Both the position numbers and the translations under genes were made by a program. The notes under the pieces were generated by a model. The model ran no database searches, was not told the origin of the DNA, and worked only from the letters and a program-made list of their open reading frames with translations. A stretch of DNA of 64,000 bases. It comes from an uncultured Pelagibacteraceae bacterium. GTDB lineage: Bacteria; Pseudomonadota; Alphaproteobacteria; Pelagibacterales; Pelagibacteraceae. Position 1 is the first letter of the stretch; each line of letters begins with the position of its first letter. Positions 10,476-24,666 of the stretch are shown one piece after another. The DNA lies in assembly GCA_902589395.1 (NCBI GenBank), contig CACIST010000002.1:85317-149316 (forward strand). The letters run 5' to 3'.

Positions 10476-11050
10476 TCTTTATTATCTTCAGATATCGCGT
10501 GGTCTATACCTTTCCTTAAATATTCATATCCAGTATATAAAGTAAGAAAAGCTGATAGCCACAATAAAATTATTCCAATTGTTTGAGCATTATAGTCTTG
10601 GAAATTTATAATTTTATTTCCAGTTTCTCCAGTGAGCAAAACAGAAATACAAAACATTTGAAGAAAAGTCTTTACTTTTGCTAGACTTGAAACTGGAAGT
10701 TTGACACTTCCTTTAGCTAAAAATTCTCTTAAACCAGAAATTAATACCTCTCTCGTAAGTATTATTATTGCAGCAATAACTTCATAGTTTTTAATAGTTC
10801 CATCCATAACTAGCAATATTAGAGCAGTTGCTACTATAATTTTATCAGCAATTGGGTCTAATAACTCTCCAAGTTTGGATTCCTCTTTAAACATTCTTGC
10901 TAATAATCCATCTAAGAAGTCAGTAAATGAGGCAATTACAAACAGTGCAAAAGGAATTACATCTCCATAAAAACCTGGCAAATAAAATGCGAAAACAAAT
11001 ATAGGAACAATTATAATTCTACCAATAGTTAAATAATTTGGAATTTTCAT
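10472..11050 (-). CDS. pgsA: CDP-diacylglycerol-glycerol-3-phosphate 3-phosphatidyltransferase
   Basis: CDP-alcohol phosphotransferase motif DFLDGLLAR...GELLDPIADKI. Confidence 0.93.
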   Translation of the reverse strand: MKIPNYLTIGRIIIVPIFVFAFYLPGFYGDVIPFALFVIASFTDFLDGLLARMFKEESKLGELLDPIADKIIVATALILLVMDGTIKNYEVIAAIIILTREVLISGLREFLAKGSVKLPVSSLAKVKTFLQMFCISVLLTGETGNKIINFQDYNAQTIGIILLWLSAFLTLYTGYEYLRKGIDHAISEDNKD

Positions 11051-11053
11051 ATA

Positions 11054-12889
11054 TTACTCGTGAAAGTAATTATATATCTTTTTTGCAACTTTTTCCTCAA
11101 CTCCCTCAACTGTTTTTATCTCATCTAAGCTTGCAGATTCAACTGCTCTGGCTGAGCCAAAGTGATTTAAAAGTGCTCTTTTTCTAATAGATCCAATTCC
11201 ATCAATTTGATCAAGTAAAGACTTACTAATACCTTTCTTTCTCTTCGCTCTGTGGGCACTTATTGCAAATCTATGAGACTCGTCTCTTAATCTCTGTAAA
11301 AAAAAGAGGGTAGGGTCATTTTTTTCAAACTTAAATTCTTTACCATTATGAAAAAAGGTTTCATTACCACTATTTCTAAATTTACCTTTTGCGATTGCTA
11401 TCATTGGAATATCATGTAATCCTAATTCATTAAGTGTTTCTCTAGCTACTGAGTATTGTCCTTTCCCACCGTCAACTATTACTAAGTCTGGCATTGTTAA
11501 ATAATTATCTTTTTCTTGAACAGCTCTTTTAAATCTTCTATTTAAAACTTCTCGCATCATTCCATAATCATCTTGCTCATTTTTCTTAATTTTAATATTA
11601 AATTTTCTATACCTTTTTTTAATAAAACCTTCATCACCAAAAGTAATGAGTGCACCAACACTATTAGTTCCTTGAATATGACTATTGTCATAAACCTCAA
11701 CTAGATTAATATTATTTTCTAGATTAAATTTTTTAGAAACATTTTCAAATAACTCTTTATTATTTTGGCTTTCATAAATTTTTCTATTTAGGCTATCTTT
11801 TGCATTTTTTAGAGCTTGATTTACAACTTTTAGTTTAGAACCTCTTTTTGCAACAGAAATATTTATTTCTTTATTTTCTTTTTGGGAAAGTGTTTTTTCA
11901 ATTAGGACTTTTTCCTTTATTTCATTACTTAAGATAATGGAACTTGGCACACTTTTATTTTCATAAAATTGAGAAACAAAAGAATTCAAAATTTCTTTTA
12001 GATTATCGTCTGGGTCATGTTTAGGAAAAAAGGCTTGGTTTCCCCAGTTTTGTTTTGATCTATAGAAAAATACTTGAATACAAGTCTTACCAGACTCTTT
12101 GTATCCAGCTATAACATCTGCTTCAACTAAATTTGCCTCATTTATTCTTTGAGATGATTGAATAATATTTAAAGATTTAATTCTATCCCTCAATATTGCA
12201 GCTTTTTCAAAATCTAAATCAGAACTTGCTTTTTCCATTTGTCCTGACAAATTTTTTTGTATCTTTCTTGATTTACCAGATACGAATTCAATCGCGCTCT
12301 CTACTGATAGCTTATAATCATCTTTTTCTATGTATCCAACGCATGGCCCAGAACATCTCTTGATTTGATAAAGGATGCACGGTCTTTCTCTTTTTTTAAA
12401 TACTGTATCATCACAAACTCTTAGTTGAAAAATTTTCTGAATCATTTTAATAGTCCAATTTGCAGATCCAGCTGAAGCAAATGGTCCAAAGTAAAAACCG
12501 TCTCTAGTTTTTTTTCCTCTATGTCTTCTAATTTGAGGCCATTTATCCTCATTTCCAATAAAAATAAACGGAAATGATTTGTCATCCCGTAAAAGTATAT
12601 TGAATTTCGGTTTATATTTTTTTATTAAGTTTGCTTCTAAAAGAAGTGCTTCACTCTCATTAGAGGTACTTGTGATCTCAATTTTCCTTGTTTGAGATAG
12701 CATTCTCTCAGTTCTAATAATATGATTTTTTTCCGAAACATAACTCTTTAATCTGTTAGGTAAATTTTTTGCTTTACCAACATAAAGTATCACATTTTTT
12801 TCATTTAACATTCTGTATACACCAGGAAGCTTGGGTATAAGTGGTAGCTCTTTTTTAATTGCTTCTTTACCTATATCAGAGCTGATCAT
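11054..12889 (-). CDS. uvrC: excinuclease ABC subunit C (start probably 12889; track ORF runs to 12919)
   Basis: GIY-YIG domain (PGVYRM...[10 protein letters not shown]), UvrBC motif, C-terminal HhH. Confidence 0.95.
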   Translation of the reverse strand: MISSDIGKEAIKKELPLIPKLPGVYRMLNEKNVILYVGKAKNLPNRLKSYVSEKNHIIRTERMLSQTRKIEITSTSNESEALLLEANLIKKYKPKFNILLRDDKSFPFIFIGNEDKWPQIRRHRGKKTRDGFYFGPFASAGSANWTIKMIQKIFQLRVCDDTVFKKRERPCILYQIKRCSGPCVGYIEKDDYKLSVESAIEFVSGKSRKIQKNLSGQMEKASSDLDFEKAAILRDRIKSLNIIQSSQRINEANLVEADVIAGYKESGKTCIQVFFYRSKQNWGNQAFFPKHDPDDNLKEILNSFVSQFYENKSVPSSIILSNEIKEKVLIEKTLSQKENKEINISVAKRGSKLKVVNQALKNAKDSLNRKIYESQNNKELFENVSKKFNLENNINLVEVYDNSHIQGTNSVGALITFGDEGFIKKRYRKFNIKIKKNEQDDYGMMREVLNRRFKRAVQEKDNYLTMPDLVIVDGGKGQYSVARETLNELGLHDIPMIAIAKGKFRNSGNETFFHNGKEFKFEKNDPTLFFLQRLRDESHRFAISAHRAKRKKGISKSLLDQIDGIGSIRKRALLNHFGSARAVESASLDEIKTVEGVEEKVAKKIYNYFHE

Positions 12890-13301
12890 GACTTCTTTTT
12901 TTTGAAATTTGAATACCAACGGATGAGCAATCTTTCATGATTTCTAATTTCTCAATTTGAAGACTTATTTTATCAATTCTTCCATCTTTAAATAGTTCAT
13001 CGAATACATCTTCCGCTAATGTTTCAAGAAAATTATAATGTTTATTTTTGATAAGTTTCTTTATCAATCTTACAATTTTCGCATAATTTACTATTGATTT
13101 AATATCCCTATCATTTGAAGGCTTTTTATCTTCGTAGTTTACTTCTAAATTAAATTTAACTTTTTGGGGAGCCTCTTTTTCAAAATCAAAATAACCAAGT
13201 TTTAAATTTAAAATAAGTTCTTTGATAAGAACTTTCTTTTCATAATTGAAAAGGCTTTTGATTTTATCAATCTTTACAATTTTTAAATCATTTTTTTTCA
13301 T
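12876..13301 (-). CDS. folB: dihydroneopterin aldolase
   Basis: [28 protein letters not shown] residues of FolB fold. Confidence 0.82.
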   Translation of the reverse strand: MKKNDLKIVKIDKIKSLFNYEKKVLIKELILNLKLGYFDFEKEAPQKVKFNLEVNYEDKKPSNDRDIKSIVNYAKIVRLIKKLIKNKHYNFLETLAEDVFDELFKDGRIDKISLQIEKLEIMKDCSSVGIQISKKRSHDQL

Positions 13302-14218
13302 ATTCTAGATCCTATATATTCTAATATAACTGGATTGTAATATTGAAAACAGGTTGCCTGATCCATACTATGTCCATCTTTAACTTTAAATTTATCTGAT
13401 TTATTTTTCCCTAATTTAAAACATTTTTTTCCATCAATTGTATAATCTTTAGATATAACAACTCTTTTCATTCCATCAATTTGATCTAACCAATCAGAAG
13501 TCAATCCTTCAAAAGGATCTTTTGGATGAGTAAAAGCCAATAGTGGAACTTTAAGATTTTTTAATATTTCATCATTATATTGGGATCTTAAATCGTATTG
13601 TGCAGGTTTTTTTTCTTTAAATTTAGCTAAACCTTCTTCTAATCCTAATTTTGATATCTTATACTTCTTACTTAGTCTATCAAAGCACGCTTGCATATAA
13701 GCTATTCCTCCCCCAGCTTTGTCAGGATATCTTGAAAAGAATAGTAGAGTTGTTAATCCACCACAAGAATGTCCAGTGACAAATATCTGTTTTCTAGGAA
13801 CGCCTAGAGAAACTAGTTTTTCTACTAACTCTAAATTTTGTTCTACTCTTTTGTCTAACTTTGATTTGCCTTCGTATGGTTTTTTTGAAAACCACCATTT
13901 TTTTCCCATATCACCTACTATTTTATGTGCACATAAATTATAGAGCATAATTTTTTTTCCATTTATTTCTTCATCTATTAATGAAACACGGTTTCTAATT
14001 TGGTCTATAGATGTACAAAAATTTTGTTTTCCATCAAAATTACTTTGACCATGGTTATTGATTAAAATGATTTTATTGGTCGGATCGTCAATTGTTGATA
14101 ATTTAGTTACTTTAAATTTCTTTGATAAAAATCCATCTTTCTTAATATTGTGACCATCAGCAAAAGATGTTGATATTGTCAGAATAAATATAGATAAAAA
14201 TAAGTATAAATTTTTCAT
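13298..14218 (-). CDS. secreted alpha/beta-hydrolase-like protein (start at [11 protein letters not shown])
   Basis: Signal peptide; serine-hydrolase elbow VTGHSCGGLTT; late HPKDPF and GHSMDQ segments. Confidence 0.65.
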   Translation of the reverse strand: MKNLYLFLSIFILTISTSFADGHNIKKDGFLSKKFKVTKLSTIDDPTNKIILINNHGQSNFDGKQNFCTSIDQIRNRVSLIDEEINGKKIMLYNLCAHKIVGDMGKKWWFSKKPYEGKSKLDKRVEQNLELVEKLVSLGVPRKQIFVTGHSCGGLTTLLFFSRYPDKAGGGIAYMQACFDRLSKKYKISKLGLEEGLAKFKEKKPAQYDLRSQYNDEILKNLKVPLLAFTHPKDPFEGLTSDWLDQIDGMKRVVISKDYTIDGKKCFKLGKNKSDKFKVKDGHSMDQATCFQYYNPVILEYIGSRI

Positions 14219-14951
14219 TCTTTTCCACCCATTATGTCTGGAGTTTGCCAATTTAAGTTTTGACCACTATCTATTGCCAATACTTGTCCAGTAATAGATA
14301 TATTTTTAATAAAAAAGTCTACCGCGTTGCATATTTGCTGAACATCTACTTGTCTTTTGAGAGGTGTTGCCATGTATTGTTTTTTAAAATGTTTTTCACT
14401 TTGCCTCTTGTTTTTAATTGTAGGACCAGGGGCAATTCCATTAACTCTTATTTTTGGCGCCAAACTCATGGCACTAGTTTTTGTAAGGGTATAAAGTCCA
14501 GTTTTACTTATGGTATATGAAAAAAAATAGGGAGTAAGTTTAAAAACTCTTTGATCAATTATATTTATTATATTATTGTTTTTACTCTTAATATTTTTAG
14601 CAAATTCTTTTGACAAAAGCGCAGGTGTTCTTAGATTTGTTCTTAAATGTTGCCCCCAACTATCCGTGTTAAAGTTTTCTAATTTATCATTTTCAAACAG
14701 AGAAGCATTATTTATCAAACAGTCAAAATATTTTAATTTGGATTTTGCAAATTTAACAATCTTATTTACATCACTTTCAACACTTAGATCTCCTTTAATC
14801 AAATAAACTTTCGTACCATTTATAGATAATTCTTTTTTAAGTTTTTCAGCCTTTACTTTTGATTTGTTATAATGAATTACGATTTCTATTCCCTTGCCTG
14901 AAAGTTTCCTAGCTATGGCAGCACCAATTCTAGTGGCTCCGCCAGTAATTA

Positions 14952-14970
<19 letters not shown>
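14215..14970 (-). CDS. SDR oxidoreductase, pteridine-reductase/FolM-like
   Basis: [16 protein letters not shown], YxxxK (YTISKTGL); one gene from folB. Confidence 0.8.
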
Positions 14971-19361
<4,391 letters not shown>

Positions 19362-19372
19362 TTCTGTGAAAA

Positions 19373-19756
19373 TTATTTAGTTTTTTTCTTTTTCTCTAAA
19401 CCAAATAATGGAGAGTTTCTAAATCTTAAAACAAGAATTGCTATAGCAATTAAAACAATGGCACCTGCTTCATATAATAATACTTCTGGATTAATTGATT
19501 TTCCTTGTAAAATTATAAATCTAGAAAGGGCAGTAATTGCAATAAATAATGGTAGAGTTATTTGAATTGACTGACTTTCCCAAAATACTCTTACCATTGC
19601 TAAAACTTCTAGGTACAGGAAAAGTAAAAGCAAATCAGCCAAAGTAACTTTTTGAACAACTATCATTTGATATATTTCGATACCAAATGCTATAACTGTA
19701 GCAGCAAGTATAATTACCAAAGCTATTAATTGGATTTGTTTTACTATATTTTCCAT
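19373..19756 (-). CDS. PsiE-like small membrane protein
   Basis: Four predicted TM helices, PsiE family pattern. Confidence 0.6.
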   Translation of the reverse strand: MENIVKQIQLIALVIILAATVIAFGIEIYQMIVVQKVTLADLLLLFLYLEVLAMVRVFWESQSIQITLPLFIAITALSRFIILQGKSINPEVLLYEAGAIVLIAIAILVLRFRNSPLFGLEKKKKTK

Positions 19757-19780
19757 GGATAACTTATAAATGATCTTAAA

Positions 19781-20728
19781 TTAATTTGAAGCTAAATATT
19801 TTTCTGCTTCTAGAGCAGCCATACAGCCCATTCCTGCTGCTGTTACTGCTTGTCTAAAAATTTTGTCTTTAACATCTCCTGCAGCATAAACACCTGGAAC
19901 ATTTGTTTCAGTAGAATCACTTTTTGTAATTAGATAACCTGTATTGTCCATTTCTAATTGATCTTTAAATAGTGAAGTAGCAGGGTCATGACCAATAGCT
20001 ATAAATAAACCATCAATTTTTAGCTCTGACATTTCATTAGTTTTAGTATTTTTAATTTTTAAACCTTTTACATTTCTCGGATCTTCATCCCCAATCACTT
20101 CTTCAACAACAGAGTCCCAGATAATTTCAATTTTTTTGTTTTCCATTAATTTTTTTTGCAAAAGTTTTTCTGCTCTAAGTTCATTTCTTCTGTGAATTAG
20201 CTGCACTTTTGATGCAAATTTTGTAAGAAACATTGCCTCCTCAACTGCTGCATTACCACCTCCAACTACTGCTACTGTTTTATCTTTAAAAAAGAAACCA
20301 TCACATGTTGCACATGCCGAAACTCCAAATCCTTTAAATTTTTCTTCTGACTCAATGTTTAACCATCTTGCTTGAGCACCTGTTGAAATTATAATTGAGT
20401 CTGCAGTATATTTTTGCCCACCATCGCCTATCGCTTCAAAAGGTTTAGATTTTAAATTTACTGATTGAATATGATCTTCAACTAAATCAGTTCCCACTGC
20501 TTTTGCTTGCTCTCTCATTTGTTCCATTAACCATGGTCCTTGTATAACATCAGCAAAACCTGGATAGTTCTCAACATCAGTTGTAATTGTTAGTTGACCA
20601 CCTGGCTGCATTCCTGCAACTAGCATTGGTTTAAGCATAGCTCTTGCTGCATAAACTGCAGCAGTGTATCCCGCTGGACCAGATCCAATTATTAACACTT
20701 TTGTATGTTTAGTTGGTTTTTCACTCAT
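19781..20728 (-). CDS. trxB: thioredoxin-disulfide reductase
   Basis: GSGPAGYTAAVYAAR, CATCDG redox motif, GGGNAAVEEA. Confidence 0.96.
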   Translation of the reverse strand: MSEKPTKHTKVLIIGSGPAGYTAAVYAARAMLKPMLVAGMQPGGQLTITTDVENYPGFADVIQGPWLMEQMREQAKAVGTDLVEDHIQSVNLKSKPFEAIGDGGQKYTADSIIISTGAQARWLNIESEEKFKGFGVSACATCDGFFFKDKTVAVVGGGNAAVEEAMFLTKFASKVQLIHRRNELRAEKLLQKKLMENKKIEIIWDSVVEEVIGDEDPRNVKGLKIKNTKTNEMSELKIDGLFIAIGHDPATSLFKDQLEMDNTGYLITKSDSTETNVPGVYAAGDVKDKIFRQAVTAAGMGCMAALEAEKYLASN

Positions 20729-20748
20729 AGAGGTCTATATAGTTAATA

Positions 20749-21693
20749 ATGAGCAAATTAAAAGGTATTTTATTGACCGAGGGTATGCACGGAATGCTGA
20801 GCCAGGTTGAAGGCTTAGCTAAAGCTTTAGAAATAGAATTTACTCACCACAAGGTTGAACTAAATAATTTTTGGAAGTTAATTCCGCCAAAATTTACGCC
20901 AATTTCTCAAAGTGTTTATAAAAAAATAAATTACACAGATTATGATTTTATAATATCATGCGGCCGAAAAAGTATAATTCCATCTATCCATTTAAAAAGT
21001 ATTTCAAACAAAAAAGTTTTAAATATCCATATTCAAGATCCGAAAATAAACTTAAATTACTTTGATTTTATAGTAGCCCCAGAACATGATGGAATTAACG
21101 GGCCCAATGTCATTACTACTAAAGGGGCTCTCCATTATCTTAAAGAAAGTGAAATAGTTGAGCATAAGAATTATTTAAACTCTTTTATCAAAAAAGATGA
21201 CAGAAAAATCTGGTGCTTGATAATGGGTGGGCCCACAAAATACTATGATTATTCAACAAAAAATATGAAACATATTTTTTCAATATTTTACAAACTTTTG
21301 AAAAAACATGAATTTCAACTTGTTGTGATACCATCAATGAGAACTCCACTTAATACTATTCACTATGCAAAAGAATTTTTTGGCGAAAATCATACTGTTG
21401 TAATGAACGTTGAGAAAAAAGCTTACTTATCAGCTCTAGCTATTTCTGAAAATATTGTTGTTACATGTGACTCTAGCTCAATGATTTCAGAAGCTGCTTT
21501 AACTGGAAAACCAGTTTATATTGCAAATATTTTGCCTAGAAAAAATGATATAAGATTCCAAAGATTTAGAAATTTATTTAGAGAATTAAATATCACAAGA
21601 AACTTGGGGGAAGATATGGAAACTTGGACTTATCAAAAACTTGATGAAGCAAATAGAGTAGCAAAAATCATAAAAGAGAGATTAAATATCTAA
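20749..21693 (+). CDS. ELM1/DUF1022-like (mitochondrial fission protein ELM1 family)
   Basis: LLTEGMHGMLSQVEGLAKAL; C-terminal VTCDSSSMISEAALTGKPVYI typical of the family. Confidence 0.75.
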   Translation: MSKLKGILLTEGMHGMLSQVEGLAKALEIEFTHHKVELNNFWKLIPPKFTPISQSVYKKINYTDYDFIISCGRKSIIPSIHLKSISNKKVLNIHIQDPKINLNYFDFIVAPEHDGINGPNVITTKGALHYLKESEIVEHKNYLNSFIKKDDRKIWCLIMGGPTKYYDYSTKNMKHIFSIFYKLLKKHEFQLVVIPSMRTPLNTIHYAKEFFGENHTVVMNVEKKAYLSALAISENIVVTCDSSSMISEAALTGKPVYIANILPRKNDIRFQRFRNLFRELNITRNLGEDMETWTYQKLDEANRVAKIIKERLNI

Positions 21694-22358
21694 TGTCCTA
21701 TTTAAATTCAATTCTTAATGATTCAAAAAAATTTGACAGTCCTTTCGTACATTGGGAATTAAACAAGCCTCTTACAGATGAACAAATAAATGAAATAGTT
21801 TCAGCTGATATCACCGATCCTGCAAAACATAATCTCAATTATGATGGTACTAGAGCTATAGATGGAGGAGAAGGAAAATTTAGGGAAGGTATTTCAGATG
21901 GTGGGAAGGCCTTAAAATTTAGATGTTTTGTCACCAAAGAAAATAGTAATGAATTCCCAGGACTTACTAATTTAATCAAAGAACTTCAAAATAAAAAAAC
22001 ATATCAAAAAATATCTGAATTAATTAATAAAGACCTATCAAATTCCTATGTAAGAGTTGAAGTAATTTGTGATCGTGAGGGTTTCTGGTTAAAACCACAT
22101 TGTGATATCAAAGAGAAACTTATGTCGTGCTTGTTATTTGTTAACAAACATAATGAAAGTGAAGATTTAGGAACTGATTTTTATGATAATGATTTAAAAC
22201 TAATAAAAACATTGCCTTATAAAGATAATTATGGATATTTTTTTTCAAGTGGGCCTGATACTTGGCATGGAATGGAAAAAAAAGAAATAATTAAAGAGAG
22301 AAGATGCTTACAAGTAAATTACGTTACTTTTAAAACTGATTGGAAGGTAGAAGATTAA
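21693..22358 (+). CDS. putative 2OG-Fe(II) oxygenase
   Basis: Double-stranded beta-helix facial triad pattern HCD...TWHG...RRCLQVNYV. Confidence 0.65.
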   Translation: MSYLNSILNDSKKFDSPFVHWELNKPLTDEQINEIVSADITDPAKHNLNYDGTRAIDGGEGKFREGISDGGKALKFRCFVTKENSNEFPGLTNLIKELQNKKTYQKISELINKDLSNSYVRVEVICDREGFWLKPHCDIKEKLMSCLLFVNKHNESEDLGTDFYDNDLKLIKTLPYKDNYGYFFSSGPDTWHGMEKKEIIKERRCLQVNYVTFKTDWKVED

Positions 22359-22369
22359 TCTTCCCAATC
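22338..22369. terminator. candidate bidirectional hairpin across shared stop codons
   Basis: GATTGGAAG (22338-22346) pairs with CTTCCCAATC (22360-22369), one bulged C; inner palindrome GAAGATTAATCTTC (22350-22363). Confidence 0.45.
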
Positions 22370-23080
22370 GAATCTAGGAAAAGTGTCAAAAACTTTAAAA
22401 ATTCCCTCAGACCAAGTATTACAAACTTTCGAATAATCCTCATCATTTAAACTTAAACATTTTAAAGAAGCTAATTTATTTTCATCTTTTTTATAAATTG
22501 CAAAATCTATTGGTGGCCCTACAGTTAAATCACTTTTTAAAGTTGAATCCATGGATATTAAAGCACATCTAGATGCATCTCCAATTGATACATTTGGTTT
22601 AATAACTCTATCTAGTATTGGTTTTCCATATTTAACTTCACCAATAACAAGATAGGGTTTACTGTCTGCTGGTCTTATATAATTTCCTTGAGGATAAATA
22701 AGATAGAGTTCTGTTTTTTGTCCTTTTATTTGCCCACCAATAATAAAAGTGGAACCTAAAAGCACATTATCAGTGTTAATTCCCTGAGGAGAAGAGTGCT
22801 CAATATTTAAAGATCCAACATATGAAGCTATTTGTTCAAAATCTTTGCAAGTATTTAAATTCATTATTCCAGATGAACTACCTAAATCTTTTTCGATTGA
22901 TTTATAGACTGCCTGTGATGTTCCTAAATTTCCTGATGTAACAATTACTATTGTTCTATCCCCAACATCATGTGTAAACATTTTAGAATATATATTTACA
23001 TTATCCAAACCGGCGTTAGTCCTGGAGTCTGATGCAAATACTAGTCCTTCGTTTGTTTTAATTCCTATACAATATGTCAT
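22355..23080 (-). CDS. Anbu-type proteasome-related peptidase (start at 23080 so Thr follows Met)
   Basis: MTYCIGIKTNEGLVFASDSRTNAGLDNV; proteasome/HslV-like beta fold. Confidence 0.85.
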   Translation of the reverse strand: MTYCIGIKTNEGLVFASDSRTNAGLDNVNIYSKMFTHDVGDRTIVIVTSGNLGTSQAVYKSIEKDLGSSSGIMNLNTCKDFEQIASYVGSLNIEHSSPQGINTDNVLLGSTFIIGGQIKGQKTELYLIYPQGNYIRPADSKPYLVIGEVKYGKPILDRVIKPNVSIGDASRCALISMDSTLKSDLTVGPPIDFAIYKKDENKLASLKCLSLNDEDYSKVCNTWSEGIFKVFDTFPRFDWED

Positions 23081-23187
23081 GACCAATTCTTATTTAAAAA
23101 AGCCATATTTTTCAAACCTTTTATGTCATAGCTGATATTTAATTTTAGCATTTGTTTTGCAAATTTATTTAATAAAAAATCTTATAT

Positions 23188-24633
23188 ATGGTTACTTCGT
23201 TTTGGAAAAACTATGATGCTAAGTCCGCATATGACGGATATTTGACAGAAGATAACAAGCTTAGAAAGCATGCTAGAATAATGTCAGGTATTCTGGAAAG
23301 GCATGGAAAAAAAAAATTACAGGAAATTGAAAAAAATTGTCAAAGCACAATAAGTGCAAGAGGTATAAATTTTAGAGTTTATGCTGCGAATAATAGAGCA
23401 GAGGAAAAAAAGTGGCCCTTAGATATTATCCCTAGAATCATACCCAAGTCTCAATGGAATAAAATATCAAGAGGATTAACCCAAAGGGTAAAAGCATTAA
23501 ACTTATTTATTGATGATGTTTATAACAAGAAAAAAATTTTTAAGGATAAAGTTATACCTAGGGATTTGATATTCAATTCACCATACTATTTGAAAGAATG
23601 CGAAGGATTTTCACCAAAGTATAAAGCTTGGGCAAACATTTCAGGTATAGATTTAATAAGAAATTATAATGGAGAGTATTTAGTCCTTGAAGATAATTTA
23701 CGCGTTCCCTCTGGAGTGTCATACATGCTAGAAAATAGAATGGTTATGAGGGATGTATTTCCAGAATTATTCACAAGATACAAAGTTTCATCAGTCCATC
23801 AATATTCTAACAAACTCTACCAAAGTATGGTTGAGTGTATTCCAAAAAAAACAGATAATCCACATATGGTTGTATTGACACCAGGTATTTATAATTCTGC
23901 TTATTTTGAACATTCGTTCTTAGCAGAACAAATGGGAATAGCTCTTGTAGAGGGTAAAGATCTGTTTGTTGAAAATGATAATGTCTATATGAAAACTGTT
24001 AAAGGTAAATTAAAAGTTGATTGTATTTACAGAAGATTAGATGACACATTTCTTGATCCAAAAGTGTTTAATAAAAGTTCTCTAATTGGGGTCCCTGGAT
24101 TATTCAAATGTTGGAAAAAAGGGAATGTTGGAATAATTAATGCAATTGGAACAGGTGTAGCAGATGATAAAGCTGTTTACGCTTATGTAAATAAAATGAT
24201 TGTTTACTATTTAGGAGAACAGCCAAAATTAAACCAAGTAGAAACATTTTTATGTGAAAAAAAAGTTCACAGACAGCATGTGATTGAAAATATATCTAAG
24301 TTAGTTGTCAAACCTGCAAATGCCTCTGGAGGATATGGTATAATGATAGGTCCTAAAGCTCCAAAAAAAGAGAGAGAAGAAATGATAAAAAAAATTAAAC
24401 AAAATCCAAGAGAATTTGTAGCACAACCTCTGGAGATATTATCAACGATTCCAACAATCTCTGAAAACGGAATAGAGCCTAGGCATTTAGATTTAAGACC
24501 GTTTATATTAAATGGCAAGTCTACTTATGTTACAATGGGAGGACTTACTAGAGTTGCATTAAGAAAAGGAAGTACTATTGTTAATAGTTCACAAGGTGGA
24601 GGCTCAAAGGATACGATGGTTGTTGAAACCTAA
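23188..24633 (+). CDS. circularly permuted ATP-grasp type 2 protein (COG2308-like)
   Basis: [59 protein letters not shown]. Confidence 0.88.
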   Translation: MVTSFWKNYDAKSAYDGYLTEDNKLRKHARIMSGILERHGKKKLQEIEKNCQSTISARGINFRVYAANNRAEEKKWPLDIIPRIIPKSQWNKISRGLTQRVKALNLFIDDVYNKKKIFKDKVIPRDLIFNSPYYLKECEGFSPKYKAWANISGIDLIRNYNGEYLVLEDNLRVPSGVSYMLENRMVMRDVFPELFTRYKVSSVHQYSNKLYQSMVECIPKKTDNPHMVVLTPGIYNSAYFEHSFLAEQMGIALVEGKDLFVENDNVYMKTVKGKLKVDCIYRRLDDTFLDPKVFNKSSLIGVPGLFKCWKKGNVGIINAIGTGVADDKAVYAYVNKMIVYYLGEQPKLNQVETFLCEKKVHRQHVIENISKLVVKPANASGGYGIMIGPKAPKKEREEMIKKIKQNPREFVAQPLEILSTIPTISENGIEPRHLDLRPFILNGKSTYVTMGGLTRVALRKGSTIVNSSQGGGSKDTMVVET

Positions 24634-24666
24634 TTTTCTTGGAGGGGTTTAACCATTAATTTTTTT
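24617..24666 (+). terminator. candidate intrinsic terminator of the ATP-grasp gene inside the carB 3' end
   Basis: TGGTT(gttg)AAACC pairs with GGTTTAACCA, followed by TTAAT and a T7 run. Confidence 0.4.

Noticed and set aside
23087-23187. ATTTG-ttttg-CAAAT inverted repeat in the Anbu/ATP-grasp divergent gap as an operator
   Set aside because: Only 5-bp arms in very AT-rich DNA; likely chance without conservation data.
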